Below are positions 49,701 to 60,760 of a stretch of 64,000 bases of DNA, piece by piece. The position numbers and the translations under genes are program-made. The notes under the pieces were generated by a model, which had not been told where the DNA came from, made no database searches, and worked only from the letters and a program-made list of their open reading frames with translations. The stretch comes from Patiria miniata (lineage: Eukaryota > Echinodermata > Asteroidea > Valvatida > Asterinidae): the NCBI RefSeq assembly GCF_015706575.1, contig NW_024037076.1, positions 1,550,001-1,614,000 on the forward strand. The letters are read 5' to 3'. Numbering within the stretch: position 1 is the first letter of the stretch; every line of letters starts with the position of its first letter.

Positions 49701-52700
49701 TTTGCATAACTAGACCTCTTTACAAAGCACATGTCGAAGATGAATGCAATGGATCAAAGGACCTTTTTCATGAAATATGCAAATAAGTTAAGCGCATGCG
49801 CATGACTACCAGTACCACTGGTTGGCAGTACTGCAGCCATCGATACTCTTTAGCAGTGGTGGAGTACTGGTTCAATCAAAACCTGACGGTCTGAAAGTCA
49901 ATCAAAACTGTAATCAGGCCCTTCTCCGAGATGTCAGCATCTTTTTCACGAAACCAAATTGACTTGCTAGTCTGCTGACCTTGGAAAGTAAAATTTTTAA
50001 AAAGTTTTATCTGTTACTTGCGGCGTGTTTGCCTTTGTTGCGCGCACGTCGGCAGTTGTATTGTGACGTCGATAATTTACGCACTTTTGACAACCAAAGG
50101 TACCCGGTATCAATGCGCATGTGCTTGCTAAATTTGCATATTTCATGGGAGGTACGTCACAATTTAAATCCCCCAAGCGCGTGCAACAATTAACGCAGCC
50201 ACGCAGTAGCGGCCCGTCACCGGTATAGTTTGACATGAGTACTGAACTGAAAGATAAAACTCCCACAAAATTTTCAATTTCCAAGTTCAGCAGAATACCA
50301 AATCAATTGGTTTTCGTAAAGAAGATGCTGAAATCTCAGAGAAGGGCCTGATTACAGTTTTGATTGACCTTCAGACCGTCAGGTTTTGGTTGGGAGTTTT
50401 ATCTTTCAGTTTGGTACTCATGCCAAACTATACCGGTGACGGGCTGCTACTGTGTGGCTGCGTTATTTGTTGTACGCGCTTGGGGAATTTGAATTGTGAC
50501 GTACCTTCCACGAAATATGCAAATTAAGCAAGCACATGCGCATTAATACTTTTGGTTGTCAAAAGTGCGTAAATTATCGACGTCACAATACAACTGCCGA
50601 CGTGCGCGCAACAAAGGCAAACACGCCGCAAGTAATAGATAAAACTTTTTAAAAATTTTACTTTCCAAGTTCAGCAGAATACCAAATCAATTGGTTTTCG
50701 TAAAGAAGATGCTGAAATCTCAGAGAAGGGCCTGATTACAGTTTTGATTGACTTTCAGACCGTCAGGTTTCTATTGAACCAGTACTCCACCATTGCTATA
50801 CAGTATTGACGACTGCGGCACTGCCAATCAGTGGTAGTAATGCGCATGCGCTTATCTTATTTGCATATTTCATGGAAAAGGTCCATTAACACTGCTGCAT
50901 AGGCACTCAGTATTTCCACCAAAATATCATCACGAAAAAGTTCCTGACATGATCATTGTTGACATTTTACATGTTTCAGGCCCAAAAATAAACATAACGG
51001 TACATGTAAATTTGTACGTTAGATTCTCGTTCAATGCATTTCATCTTTTTTCCACGACATCTGACAAAAATGCCTGACTGTGTTTATGGTGTATACACAG
51101 CATCGACCATGACCACTCAGTCATCTTTGACAACCATTCTTGCTATCCAAAAAAACCTTAACACCTCAAAAATAAAGGCTGCCACACTGAATCAAAACTG
51201 CCAAAGGTTGATCCTCTTTTGAACGATACCACGCAAAAAATGGCGACACTTCTATTATATCAATTGTGTGTGTTGAACTGTAGTATGTATGTGCAGTGAC
51301 GTATGTGCAATGACAAATGAGGGCGCTCGTACTCTTCAAGCTTAGCGAATTTTTGTATTAAAAAAAAAATTGAAATTGAAATTGAAATTGAAATACATAA
51401 AAAAGATAAAAAAATTATATAAAAATGTGGTACAATCACCCAATTGTATTGATTCAGTTACTCAAAAAAAAATCACCTGATTTCATTTACACGTATTCTA
51501 CATCATTGGTTCAGTAAAACATGAATGGGGCTATTCTATAGGGGTCCAAAGTGGGACATTGCATTAAAAGGGCTCAAAAACTTAAGTTAGTTTAATTATG
51601 GTCGATCTGGCTTTTCATAATATGGTTAACACTAACAGTCCGTGGGACGAGGCCTTTTTTTCGCTCGCCACACGGTTTGGTTCGCCGAATTTTATAAAAC
51701 TTCAAAGACATGTAGATCATGGTGTACCCTATTAAAAAAAATGTGTTCCCCGATCCACAGTTTGTTTGGGAATGAGAAAATCTGGGATAAAAACGCTGAA
51801 AATTCTACATGAGAAAAAAACATAAGAAACAGCACCCTCTATTGACATAGTCAAACACTTTTTCTTACGAAATGGCCGTCCGAGTTCGGGCGGTCTGTTC
51901 TTGACGAGAGTATTTTTATTCTGGCTCTCGAACGGCGGGAAAACAACCCACGAAAACTGCACTTGGAACAGGATCTCACACCACCTGTCTGTCAAGGTTT
52001 GCTAGAATAATATATCCGTGTCAAGAACAAGACCCGCCAGCTAACTCGGCTAAGGAGTGCTTGCTAGACGATACTTCTTTCATAATATTTCATTTCATTA
52101 TTTCTCATCGGGATGCCAAAATTATTTTCGTTACAGTTTGTCCAACATGAAATTTAAATTTAAGATCGAATGTTATGTACAATCAGCTACAAATATCGAT
52201 TGGTATTCAATTAAACCCCAGATCAGAAGAATTTTGTGAACTCTTATCTCAGGGTAACATGTTTTCAACAATGATAGAAGTGCGTGGAATCTGATGGAGC
52301 ATCTGAACTGCTGAAACATTTTTAAAAAAAAATTATGCCAGATATTTTAAAAGAAAGTGATAAAAATTTGACGCAGCCTCAAAAAAGGAAGCAGCTGGGC
52401 TTTTGGGGTTTATTGGTAGTTTTCAAGGAGTGGATAGAGCAACAACAAAACATGAATTGGTTCTTAAAACAATATTCGAAATAATATAACCAGTAAGACG
52501 GTTTCAGCTGAAGCAAATTGCAGTTGTAATACTGCCGCTCAAGGCTTCCAAATAGGGGAACATAAATTAATTTTCTCTTCTAAAAAAGTCTGCAAACAGA
52601 AAGCTGGTCCTTCAATTTGATGAGACTTTTGACATGTTATACAACAATTATGTAATAGGACTGTGATGTACATGCAGGTGCTCACAATTGTTTTTGAGTT

Positions 52701-55700
52701 GAAAATAAACAAGTACATGTAATGCTCATACAGATGGAACAAACTTATGAACAAAAATAAACAAAATTTTCATCGAACTACCATCCTTCTTGTGTGTAAA
52801 AAACTGTGCAGGTTTAAATTGCCCCCCCCCCTCCCCAAATAAATAAATGAAATAAAATTAGATTATATTAAATAAATCACTTATTTGTTTTTCTTTTAGT
52901 GATTACTGAAACCACATTGTGCCTGGAATATAAAAAAATACCAAAACAGCATTTGCAGTTATTGCCGTGTTTATTTTTGAGTCTTTTTTGTTAAAGGGTA
53001 ATCAAAAATAAAATCAACCTAAGTACATGTAGAACTTGAGATGTCTGTTTTAAATGGTTTTGTGATAAGACGTATGCGCTTCAGCTGATCTGATAGTATG
53101 TATATAATCGTTTTTTTTTTTAATTCACGGCTACGAAAGGGGAAAGTTTGTTTTAAAAAAAGTAAATTTATGGCAATTTTTTGACAAATGTCCCCCCCCA
53201 AAAAAATAAATTGGAGCAGAATTGAAAGATGTTACCCTGAGATTCTCATCTGGGGATCGGTTCAACACTTACTATGCCAACCAATTCTTATGTAGTTATA
53301 AATTACATACATGTACATGCAACATATTCGATCCGAAACTTGATCATTTCAAGTTTGACAAACTGAAATGAAAAGGGTTTGGCATCCTGATGAAAAATAA
53401 TCTAGAAAAATCTAGAATACGCGTGTAATATGAAACTTGAAAGAGATAGTATCTGGCAAGCACTCATTTCGTGCTAAAAGGTTTCTGTGTCAATAGAGGG
53501 CACTATTTCTTACAGTTTTTTTCGCATGCAGAATTTTCAGTGTTTTTATCCCAGATTTTTTTTATTCCCAAACAAACTGTGGATCGGGGAACAAAGTTTT
53601 TTAGATATGGTACATCATAATCTACATGTCTGGACAGTTTTATAAAATTTGGCGAACCAGATTGCGTATCTCGAAAACTTACGCGTAAATCATTTTATTT
53701 AATGGACAGAATTTGTAAAATACTAAGAAAAAGTAAACAATGTGGCCATGAAAGACACTTTACACACAGCAGAATAGGTTCACACGTAACAGGAACACCG
53801 GGGGACACCAAATGCTACATGTGAAACCATTATATTGGGGAGCACCATATCACATCTTCACCCAATCATTTCTTTAAAAATTGTATCTCATGTTGAAATT
53901 GAGCTAGTACATGTACATCCATCATTTTGACCTAGAAAATGACATAGTTTACCTTTTAAGGAGGCACAAATGTAAATATTTTGAGACTGCAATTTTTGTA
54001 CCAACTTTTAGCCAAAAATATGAGAATTTTCGGCTTATTTTCAACCAAATCAGGAACTAAATGGGATCAACAAATTTGTAGGTTTTATCAACTTTTATTG
54101 GAGTTTGTTACACATAAAGTATAAAAGATTTCTTAAAAAAAAAAAATTCCTATTGGACCCCTAATTTATAGAACATACAGTTCTCCATAGGCATGTTGAT
54201 TTCTTGAAAATGCTAATTTTAAAACTGTCAGTACTGATCCTTGTTTAACGTTTTGTGTTTGATTGATGGTCCTAATTCACACAAGGTGGAGAACACAGAT
54301 CAGGCCTTGGCCCTTTAAAAGGTATGATATCAATCTCAGTCTAAATTTTTATGGAGAAACTTTAGGAATCAGATAACCTTGGTCAATGCTCTCGTCGTTA
54401 TTCGTCCCGTACGCGGCCGTCAATCGTCAGCATATATCCTCACGCGCTATGCACATGCATGTAAAAATACAGCGCGAACAGCGACCTCATGCTGCCACTA
54501 TTTTTATATGCAAATCAGTTGGGGACGATCGAGAGCCTTGATTCAATCGTCGGCAAAAGCTTATGTTTTTTCTTTATTTTGCGCTGGATTTCTAGCGCAC
54601 GACCTTGTATGCGAATACAGATAAGTGTAGGCAGGGCTAATATGTGGAGTGTCCAATCACACCTTAGTAAATCCGGACGTCTCAAATTATTTGCAGCTAT
54701 TCGCCTTTTGCGGACGTGACAGGACCCACAGTTTTTATGCATTGGTGCCGTGTGCAGAGACACACAACGTGTAAGTGTATGGATTATGTATGGTGCCACG
54801 TTTCACTATGCAAGTTTCCTCGCAACGATCGACCAATAACAAAACGACATTTAAGGTCAGCTAAGGCTATTAACATAATGAGCACCACCCCCAAAACCTC
54901 ACATGGACGATTGAACCAAGGCTCTCGATCGTCCCCAACTGATTTGCATATAAAAATAGTGGCAGCATGAGGTCGCTGTTCGCGCTGTATTTTTACATGC
55001 ATGTGCATAGCGCGTGAGGATATATGCCGACGATTGACCGCGTACAGGACGAATAACGACGAGAGCATTGACCAAGGCTAGGAATCAGACTATCAATTGG
55101 GATTTCAATTAATACACCATTTAATGGTTCAGATAAGCCCACACTAGCACAGTTGATTCACAATAAACCGTAAACAGATCAAGAAATGATTAAAGCAAAT
55201 GTGATTAAAGCTCTGTCTTTAAATTTCAAATTTCAAAAGAAAAATAGTTAAACTCAGATCTTGACAATGATTTTTGGTAATTACGTGTATGCAAAACATA
55301 CCGGTACATGTATGTAAGTTGAGTCAATTCTAGGGGTGTTTGAATGTTTTAACATCTTACACTTTATAATTTAGTGAAATCAGTTGATTTTAGTTATTAA
55401 AATGACACTCGATCCATTAAATTTACCAACAATTTGATTTTTACAGAAAAGTGATTTAAATCAACGTGATTTAAAGGGAAGATACATCATTTGCAAACAT
55501 CACAAAACGAAATGATCAAATTATCACAAAATACCAAACTGGATTGTTAGGGCATGACAGTCTAAAGCATCCTGTAAAATCATGATTCCTGGTGTGCTGA
55601 CATTTTCAAGAAAAATGGTATTTTTCCAACGCTGGTCGGCCGACCAGCGTTGGAGAAAACTGACTTTTTTTTAAAAACTGCTCCTAATTTTTCATAATTA

Positions 55701-58700
55701 GTTATTCCGCGTTTTCTTTGCAATTGATTACAAAACTGTGAAGGGGTACAAGCCTGCTAGACTGATTCTCTGACCATACAATTCCCCAAAGTCTATAAAT
55801 TCTCCATTTCATTTTAAATGGGGTCAGGGAACCAGACTACAAGAACATGAATGGTTTTCTTGGTATTTCCAGCATCTAGAAGCCCAAAAACGTGAAACAA
55901 GTCATTTTAACAATATTTGCTTTAACATCCTAATCCTCCAAAGTGATTTATTTCTGAAAAGTGCAGCAAAAGCAAATGTTGTACATTCCCTTTAAATCAG
56001 CCAACCCTGGACTACTCTTTGACCACAAAACTTGACAATCGATAAATATTCCCTTGTTATGTCATGCATGAAATGAAATTAAAAAAAATTGATTACACTG
56101 AGTTTTTATAAACATGTACCGGTACCACCCACGTAAACACGGTAAAGTTCAGTTATTACACGCAGAGGCCAGTTGGTTGCCATATGATAATATGATGAAT
56201 TTTTTAGCATTACCGTGATAAAAACATCTGGTCAAAATACATATTTACATGTAATCAATGCCTGCATTGCGCAAGTCACCATGAAGCTAACATCTTAAAG
56301 CTATAGTCCATCATTTGTAATTTGTGCATTTTGTTCATTTGAAGCAACAAAAGAGTTCAAAATCTAATGAAGGATACTGAGCAACTAACCTGATGAAGTT
56401 TCAGCTAAGCTTCAGCTGTACATTCCGAGAAAAACAGCATTCTAAGATCTCAATTTCAAATCAAAAGTTACTGAATCATGTTTTGAATTGTTTTGAATTG
56501 CAGCTATACGCGACGTCGCGCACTGATCCGACGAATTATAACAACCGCGCGCGCGCGTGTGCGTCGTTCCAATGCTTGTGCGCGCTGCGCTGAATCACAA
56601 AACGAACTACTAATTTAAATTTTCCTACGGTGCTTCTTAAGAATCACCGTTGGAAATGCCTTCTTTCGTTGATTACTTCAAAATGACAGCTTCCCAGAAA
56701 GAATAATTTCACAGGGAGTTTAGTTCCCTTACTATCTTTCAACCAAGTTTGTTTTTCAACAGTAATTACGCCAGTTACTTTTCGGATGGCTGCAAATGAT
56801 GGACTATAGCTTTAATGCGGGAAACTGTGCCAAAAAAAGAAGAAAAAGAAATTCAAAGTACATTTTTCCATTACAGCACTGACGTAGTGGTTTTCTAGAT
56901 GATACACGCATTCTGCTGGAAAGTCACACGAAACACGGAAACTACTGAGACTTTTCACTGGTTTTGGGTTTTTTTTGGTATGCCTCAAGAGGTATTATAG
57001 AATTCCATTTGCATACAAAAGAAAAAACCCAAAGTCATGGCTTTAAATTCCATATTTTGTATTGCATTTTTTTTCCATTCATTTTTTATCAAGATCCACA
57101 CAATGACTGTTTTTGTGCCCAAACTCACAAGATTTGAACTGTATGAATTGCTGCCTACTTGGGCATGACTTTTTTTTCAGTGAAAAATATTTTTTTTATA
57201 AAGTGCAGACTTGCACTTTTCATGGCCCTGGAAAATAAGTCAGGCATGCAACTTGGAAGAAACAAAAATGAGGAAACTCCAATCTTTGCAAGACTTTGTA
57301 CACTGTTGTTCAATTTTTAATGGCGTAAGTGTGAAGTGAAAAACGAGGAAATCAGCTGATCCGAGGAAAAGTTGCATGCCTGATTAGTACAGAACATAAA
57401 GTAAAAAACAAAATAAACAGTAAGAAAAAAATGATTTATAATACAGCATCAATGCAGATTGTTGATCATGAACAAACGTGTCCTTTTTAATAACACGCCC
57501 CTTTTGTATTAAATGAAGTACATGGGGGTTGGGGTGTGAATAGGGGTGGGGGTGGATCCGTCCCCCTATGCAGCCCATAGAGCTTAACAAAAACCTGTCA
57601 AAACAGACAGACATGTACGAAAACACGCAATTCAAAAGAAAACTTTAAAAAAAAACATACACATACTAAAAAGTCCCACATACCTTTGCGTTGCAACCGA
57701 GTGGATGAAAAACACATTTAGCTTTCCTCTTAATGGAGTCTCCAGTGTCGGGATTTAAATGCTTCTCCATCTGTTAAAAAAAAAAAAAAAAAAATGACCT
57801 AAAATTCATTCAATATTGGTCCTCTAACTACAAAGGTTAAACAAATTTTAAGTACTGCAAATTTACTCTTCAAAAATGAACAAAAAAATAAATCACAAAA
57901 TTCAGAACAAGTTTTTCTGACCGAATTTAAGATCAGGCATGCAACTGGGAAGTCACAAAAAAAGAGGAAATTCAAATCTTTCCCAGACTTTGTACAGTGT
58001 TTTTCTATTTTCAATGGCACACATGGGAAGTAAAAAAAAGAGGAAAAACTCTTTCAAGCAAAAAAATAAAATAAAATCGCACCCATTCGCTTTTTAGGTA
58101 ATGGTTCCTTTGACTGACTGTTGGAATTCAAAACTATCAAGGCTGTCATTTTCCAAGCAAATCCTCAATCCACAATGTTTTAAAGATCAATGTTTCCTTT
58201 CACTATTGCCCTGTAGGTATTTGATTTGTTTTTGATACCTAGGTTTCCTGTTTTCAAATGCTTGTAACATATTTTTCTCTGAAAAGTAACGTTACAAAGT
58301 CCATTCATATACTTTTGGCTTTGAATCAGATGACCTTGAGTGGGAGTGGTCAAAACATTACAGCAAAATGTGTCAATTCAGTGAGGCGTAAAAAGTGTGC
58401 CAAGCCCGGGACACGTTGGAACTCAAGTGGTTATTGTTCTGGGCGGGTGGGTAGTCATGTACATCGTGAGTGACAGTACTTGCAAGAGCATTTATTGTAT
58501 AAAAGCCAGACTTAATCGAACGATCATCACACAAGCGGCACACCCTCAATTGTTGGATGTTCTACTGGACTGAAAGTGAAGTCATGCCCAGGAACTACGT
58601 AAGTAGTGCAACGTTAGTTTTGCTGTTTTCTTAAAACTTATAAATCTTTACTATTTCCCTTAAAACAATGAAAGTCGTATGTCTGCAAAATTGAAACCTG

Positions 58701-60343
58701 AATTCTCAGTGGGTTGATTACTATTCGTTCTTCTTTGTGCTAACCCACGCTCTTCAGTGCAGTACCTTGGAGTCTAACGTTCAAAATGCTTTGATTGATA
58801 TGAAAATCGACTTGATCAAAATGAATAATAGGTGCTTTTAGTGTTTCGGACCTTGGAATTGATTAGGCCAAAAAACAAAAAAAAAAGTTCTGCTTCCGAT
58901 TACATGGCATTCAAAAATAGGGAAAATTGTAGGTAGGTAGGGAATTTTTTTTTTTTGGCCTATTTTTTTTTTTTTTGTACGATCATATGGGGGTGTCTGC
59001 ATGTAATCAAGGGTAAGGCAAAAAAAAATAGTCGGTCTCTGGTCAGCGCGCGCGTCGATTTTAATCATGCGCGTCAACCTTTTTTTTTTCAAATTGTCCG
59101 CGGTAGCTACAGCAGCGCCCTCTATTGCCGCACCTCCTCAAATAAGTCAGTTGCCTCTAGTGCTCCCCTTGAAGTATGTAGTTCCATGGGATTACTACCA
59201 AATAACTAGTTAATGTTTTACCTTCAATTCCTTGTAAGGCAGTTTTTTTTTTTTTTTAAATATCTGCAATGGATGACTCTCATGGGGCATTCCTTCCCAA
59301 AGTGGTGAGACAGGTCGCCTCGCATCACAACTTCAAGCATTTGATTCTTTCAAACGGACGTGATGCTTCGTGCTCCTGGAATAAAATAAACAGATAAAAT
59401 TAATAAAGAATACTGGTTGAAAAAAAAAAAACAACAATTACACACAAAACTTCATGTAACTGAAATAAGTGCATCAATGCTCGAGTCCTATTAATTTCCA
59501 ATTTCAATTCAATTAAATGGGTGCTGGTTTTTCTTTTAAATAGTACAAAAATGAAATGTTTGTCTTTATATTTACAAGCATACAAATTGCATGGAGGTGC
59601 TTAGATAATCAGCTTTAAAGTATACATACATGTAGCAAGAAACAACAAATAAACAACCAGACAAATAAACAAACACAATAGACAAATAAAAACAAACCCC
59701 CCAAAAAAATTCCTCTTACCTGCATGTACTCTTGCAACTTTCTCGTACAGTTGCAGCCTTCATTTGAGCATTTAAAAGAACCATTTTGATTCTTTCCGAG
59801 CAACAAAATCCAGGCATCTGCATAAAAAAAAGAATCACAAAATCTCATTTAATTAGCGACGTAATATGATTATTTATTTTGAAATGATGACGCCATATAT
59901 TGTTGGCAAGAGCATCTCTCAAATGGATTTTCTGATGTGTTCACGTATCCAACACAATCACCGAATGTCACTTTTGTCATGTTCAATTTGAAAAAGTCTC
60001 CGATTTGTCAATCGTCCACAAATCTTGCTGCATTAGAATTTCTTAACGATATGCTACCACACATGCACATGTATGAATGTTGGACTGCTTTACATGGTAA
60101 AGAAATGCATGCAGGTTCGTGACAATGTTATTCAGCATCCAGCACTATGAGTCATGAATGTCTCAGGTGTGTCGATAACCCTTTCCTTACGTCTTAACTT
60201 TTTATGCATCGAACATGATGACGCACGGTCTCCAAGGGAGATTTCAGTCTTCTCAACTTGTTATCGCTCAAATACCACACATATACTAACCTCGTTTTTC
60301 ATCAAGAACGTCTTCCGAGGAATTTTCTGGTGATGCGCTATCA
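46204..60343 (-). CDS. TRAF2-like adaptor: TRAF zinc fingers, coiled coil and MATH domain (5' end off window)
   Basis: Exons recognised, in gene order: 60291-60343, 59720-59817, 59222-59375 (frame-broken), 57684-57770, 48113-48316 and 46204-46746. All junction phases fit except inside the broken exon. TRAF proteins carry signals from TNF-receptor family and innate receptors; the MATH domain binds receptor tails and the RING and zinc fingers recruit ubiquitin machinery. The C-terminus (LLDQNKRDHIVNAFRPDPTS, MNIASGCPLF, DDTMFIKLVVDTTGL) is closest to TRAF2. No RING is in the window and it should lie upstream beyond 64000. A 41 bp AG/GT-bounded segment at 63131-63171 does not fit the phase of the next exon, so I exclude it. 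Orthology to TRAF2 rather than to an ancestral TRAF1/2/3/5 is not settled. Confidence 0.87.
46768..48112. other. TRAF intron, mostly unassigned
   Basis: It contains a direct repeat, CAACAGCTCTCATTGGTTTTGTACA, at about 47128 and 47332 (25-30 bp matches), and a GGTTC/GAACC-rich self-complementary stretch at 47550-47660. No coding similarity. Confidence 0.4.
48113..48316 (-). CDS. TRAF-like coiled-coil exon
   Basis: It encodes DNEKKTDAHGSVDAAALQKE, then ITKLREENKKLKADLVK and ending IIERQRKQLLFQ, with heptad-like Leu/Ile spacing. An acceptor at GGAG|GAT gives phase 0 and places His 12 residues after the last GC of the preceding zinc finger (C-x11-H), as in TRAF fingers. The more upstream AAG|TACC acceptor would break the phase. 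The coiled coil is shorter than in most TRAFs. Confidence 0.75.
48436..48950 (+). mobile_element. tRNA-derived SINE (family A) carrying a nested foldback MITE
   Basis: SINE head with GCCGTGGCCTCGTGGTCTGG and B box GGTTCGAGTCC, body CCTTGAGCAAGGCACTTTGT and CCCACCCAGGAGTAAATGGG, then AAGGGCTTTCATC. A 157 bp foldback at 48762-48918 (arm TATAGACCGCTTGCAGACGC, GCGACGCCATGTTGTGGGAC) interrupts it before the GTTATTATTATTC tail. Confidence 0.8.
48976..49515. mobile_element. MITE with CTTCTGATTTG termini and an expanded 17 bp internal array
   Basis: The ends GTCCTTCTGATTTGG and CAAATCAGAAGGAC are inverted. Between 49000 and 49265 about 15 copies of TTTTTCTAGGCGTGTGA lie in tandem, while the copy at 45433 has only two or three. 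The right part (TTAGGCGTGTGATGGC, GGGGGTGCGATCGCACGCC) is shared. Confidence 0.85.
49519..49690. mobile_element. Possible pogo-like MITE
   Basis: It begins TACAGTGAAATTTCAATAAG and contains several GTCAAA/TTTGAC pairs. The right end is unclear near ACATGTATCGAG. Confidence 0.4.
49759..50884. mobile_element. Large foldback element (1126 bp) with nested arms
   Basis: The termini GGACCTTTTTCATGAAATAT and ATTTCATGGAAAAGGTCC are inverted. The segment GGCCTGATTACAGTTTTGAT plus GACCGTCAGG occurs three times (inverted near 49865-49925, direct near 50345 and 50730). The AAATTTGCATATTTCATGG end is copied inside the arm near 50130 and inverted near 50500. One copy of the element may therefore have inserted into, or recombined with, another. 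No coding capacity. Confidence 0.8.
51640..53690. mobile_element. ~2 kb element with long diverged inverted ends
   Basis: The left end GGTTCGCCGAATTTTATAAA, CCCGATCCACAGTTTGTTTG and CACCCTCTATTGACA matches the right end in inverse order (TGTCAATAGAGGGCACT, CAAACAAACTGTGGATCGGG, TTATAAAATTTGGCGAACC). Inner arms near 52060-52150 and 53330-53470 also pair (GGGATGCCAAAATTATT, TTGGCATCCTGATG). No open frame above about 90 codons, so non-autonomous. Confidence 0.7.
53691..54362. other. TRAF intron, AT-rich, unassigned
   Basis: No recognisable repeat or coding sequence. Confidence 0.4.
54374..55078. mobile_element. Foldback element with 11 bp target duplication
   Basis: The arms start CCTTGGTCAATGCTCTCGTC and end GACGAGAGCATTGACCAAGG, with about 185 bp near-perfect pairing and a ~330 bp middle. 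TAGGAATCAGA flanks both ends exactly (54363-54373 and 55079-55089). An 11 bp duplication and long inverted repeats suggest a Mutator-like non-autonomous element, unrelated in sequence to the one at 38034. Confidence 0.85.
55471..55995. mobile_element. Full-length TTAA-family-1 element (525 bp)
   Basis: TTAA at each edge, with termini AGGGAAGATACATCATTTGC and GCAAATGTTGTACATTCCCT. A perfect central palindrome with half-site CCAACGCTGGTCGG is present. No coding capacity. Confidence 0.85.
56295..56815. mobile_element. Full-length TTAA-family-2 element (521 bp)
   Basis: TTAA edges, with perfect termini AGCTATAGTCCATCATTTG and CAAATGATGGACTATAGCT. The body carries AACCTGATGAAGTTTCAGC and TTCACAGGGAGTTTAGT, as in the SINE-split copy at 15959-16835. 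Confidence 0.85.
57236..58050. mobile_element. Two copies of a CAGGCATGCAACT element flanking TRAF exon 57684-57770
   Basis: 57236-57376 has inverted ends GTCAGGCATGCAACTTGG and AAAGTTGCATGCCTGATT. 57936-58050 repeats GATCAGGCATGCAACTGGGA, GACTTTGTACAGTGTTTTTC and AGAGGAAA in the same order but lacks the second end. The exon lies between them. Confidence 0.6.
57684..57770 (-). CDS. TRAF-like zinc-finger exon
   Basis: Phase-0 exon of 29 codons: MEKHLNPDTGDSIKRKAKC followed by VFHPLGCNAK. It provides the His of one TRAF finger and the C-x5-GC start of the next. It lies between a TTTTTTTAACAG acceptor and a GTATGT donor. Confidence 0.82.
58850..59143. mobile_element. Interspersed element sharing its right part with 28141-28260
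   Basis: It begins TTAGGCCAAAAAACAAAAAA and includes GGTCTCTGGTCAGCGCGCGC and GCAGCGCCCTCTATTGC. The left terminus resembles that of the 61366 element (AGGCCCAAAAAAAAAAAG), so the two may be related. Confidence 0.5.
59222..59375 (-). CDS. TRAF-like zinc-finger exon, frame-broken twice as read
   Basis: It begins phase 0 after TTATTCCAG with EHEASRPFERIKCLKL and then a stop. The next frame carries EVVMRGDLSHHFGKECPMRV and IHCRYLKKKK. After a 15-base A run, a further frame carries LPYKELK, which runs into GTAAAA and joins MEKHL of the next exon in phase. The order of fragments (Cys, His, Cys spacing) is what a TRAF finger needs, but the GC pair between the first two pieces is absent. The exon is 154 bp, not a multiple of three. 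Either it has decayed or the sequence has small errors here. Skipping it would join the two neighbouring phase-0 exons in frame. Confidence 0.7.
59720..59817 (-). CDS. TRAF-like zinc-finger exon
   Basis: Entered with one base of the previous exon (GAT, Asp), it reads AWILLLGKNQNGSFKCSNEG then CNCTRKLQEYMQ. The first ligand pair is C-x4-C, with the His expected in the next exon (QEHE). The exon ends in phase 0 at GTAAGA. Confidence 0.78.
60291..60343 (-). CDS. TRAF-like small acidic linker exon
   Basis: It encodes DSASPENSSEDVLDEKR and is linked to the next exon by a split Asp codon (G|AT). Acceptor TGTTTCAG and donor GTTAGT. Serine/acidic linkers sit between the RING and the zinc fingers in some TRAFs, but the upstream exon is not identified. 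Confidence 0.6.
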
Positions 60344-60439
60344 CTGAAACAACAAAAATAAACAAGGATGCTACAGACGGTAATTTCAGAAGTGAAATAA
60401 TAATGATATATATGAAAAAAATACCGGTACCGGATCCCA

Positions 60440-60760
60440 TAATGCAGTTTGCCACGGAGAGTTCATTTTTCCTAGTGCATTGTGGGAGATGGTCGATAAA
60501 TTCGCAGTGGGGGACAATTGAAATTGATATTTTTTCCGGCCAGAAGTTTCGTAAGCGTATGATTCAAGTATAAATTTGCCTTTTTCTTTTCTTTGTATCA
60601 TTATGGTGTTTTTAGTAAGTCGGCAGAACGTTACCCAAATTCATAACCAATTAGCTAAAGTTGTTTAACGACACTCATTCAAATGGGCCTTGTTTTGTCA
60701 ACCGTAAATTTGGAAAACTGACTCTCCATGGCAAACTCTTGGTGGCGCACTGCATTGCGA
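60440..60760. mobile_element. MITE, opposite-orientation copy of 29073-29392
   Basis: The ends TTGCCACGGAGAGTTCATTT and ACTCTCCATGGCAAACTCTT are inverted, with GGGAGATGGTCGATAAATTC inside. It lies upstream (gene sense) of exon 60291-60343. Confidence 0.7.
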
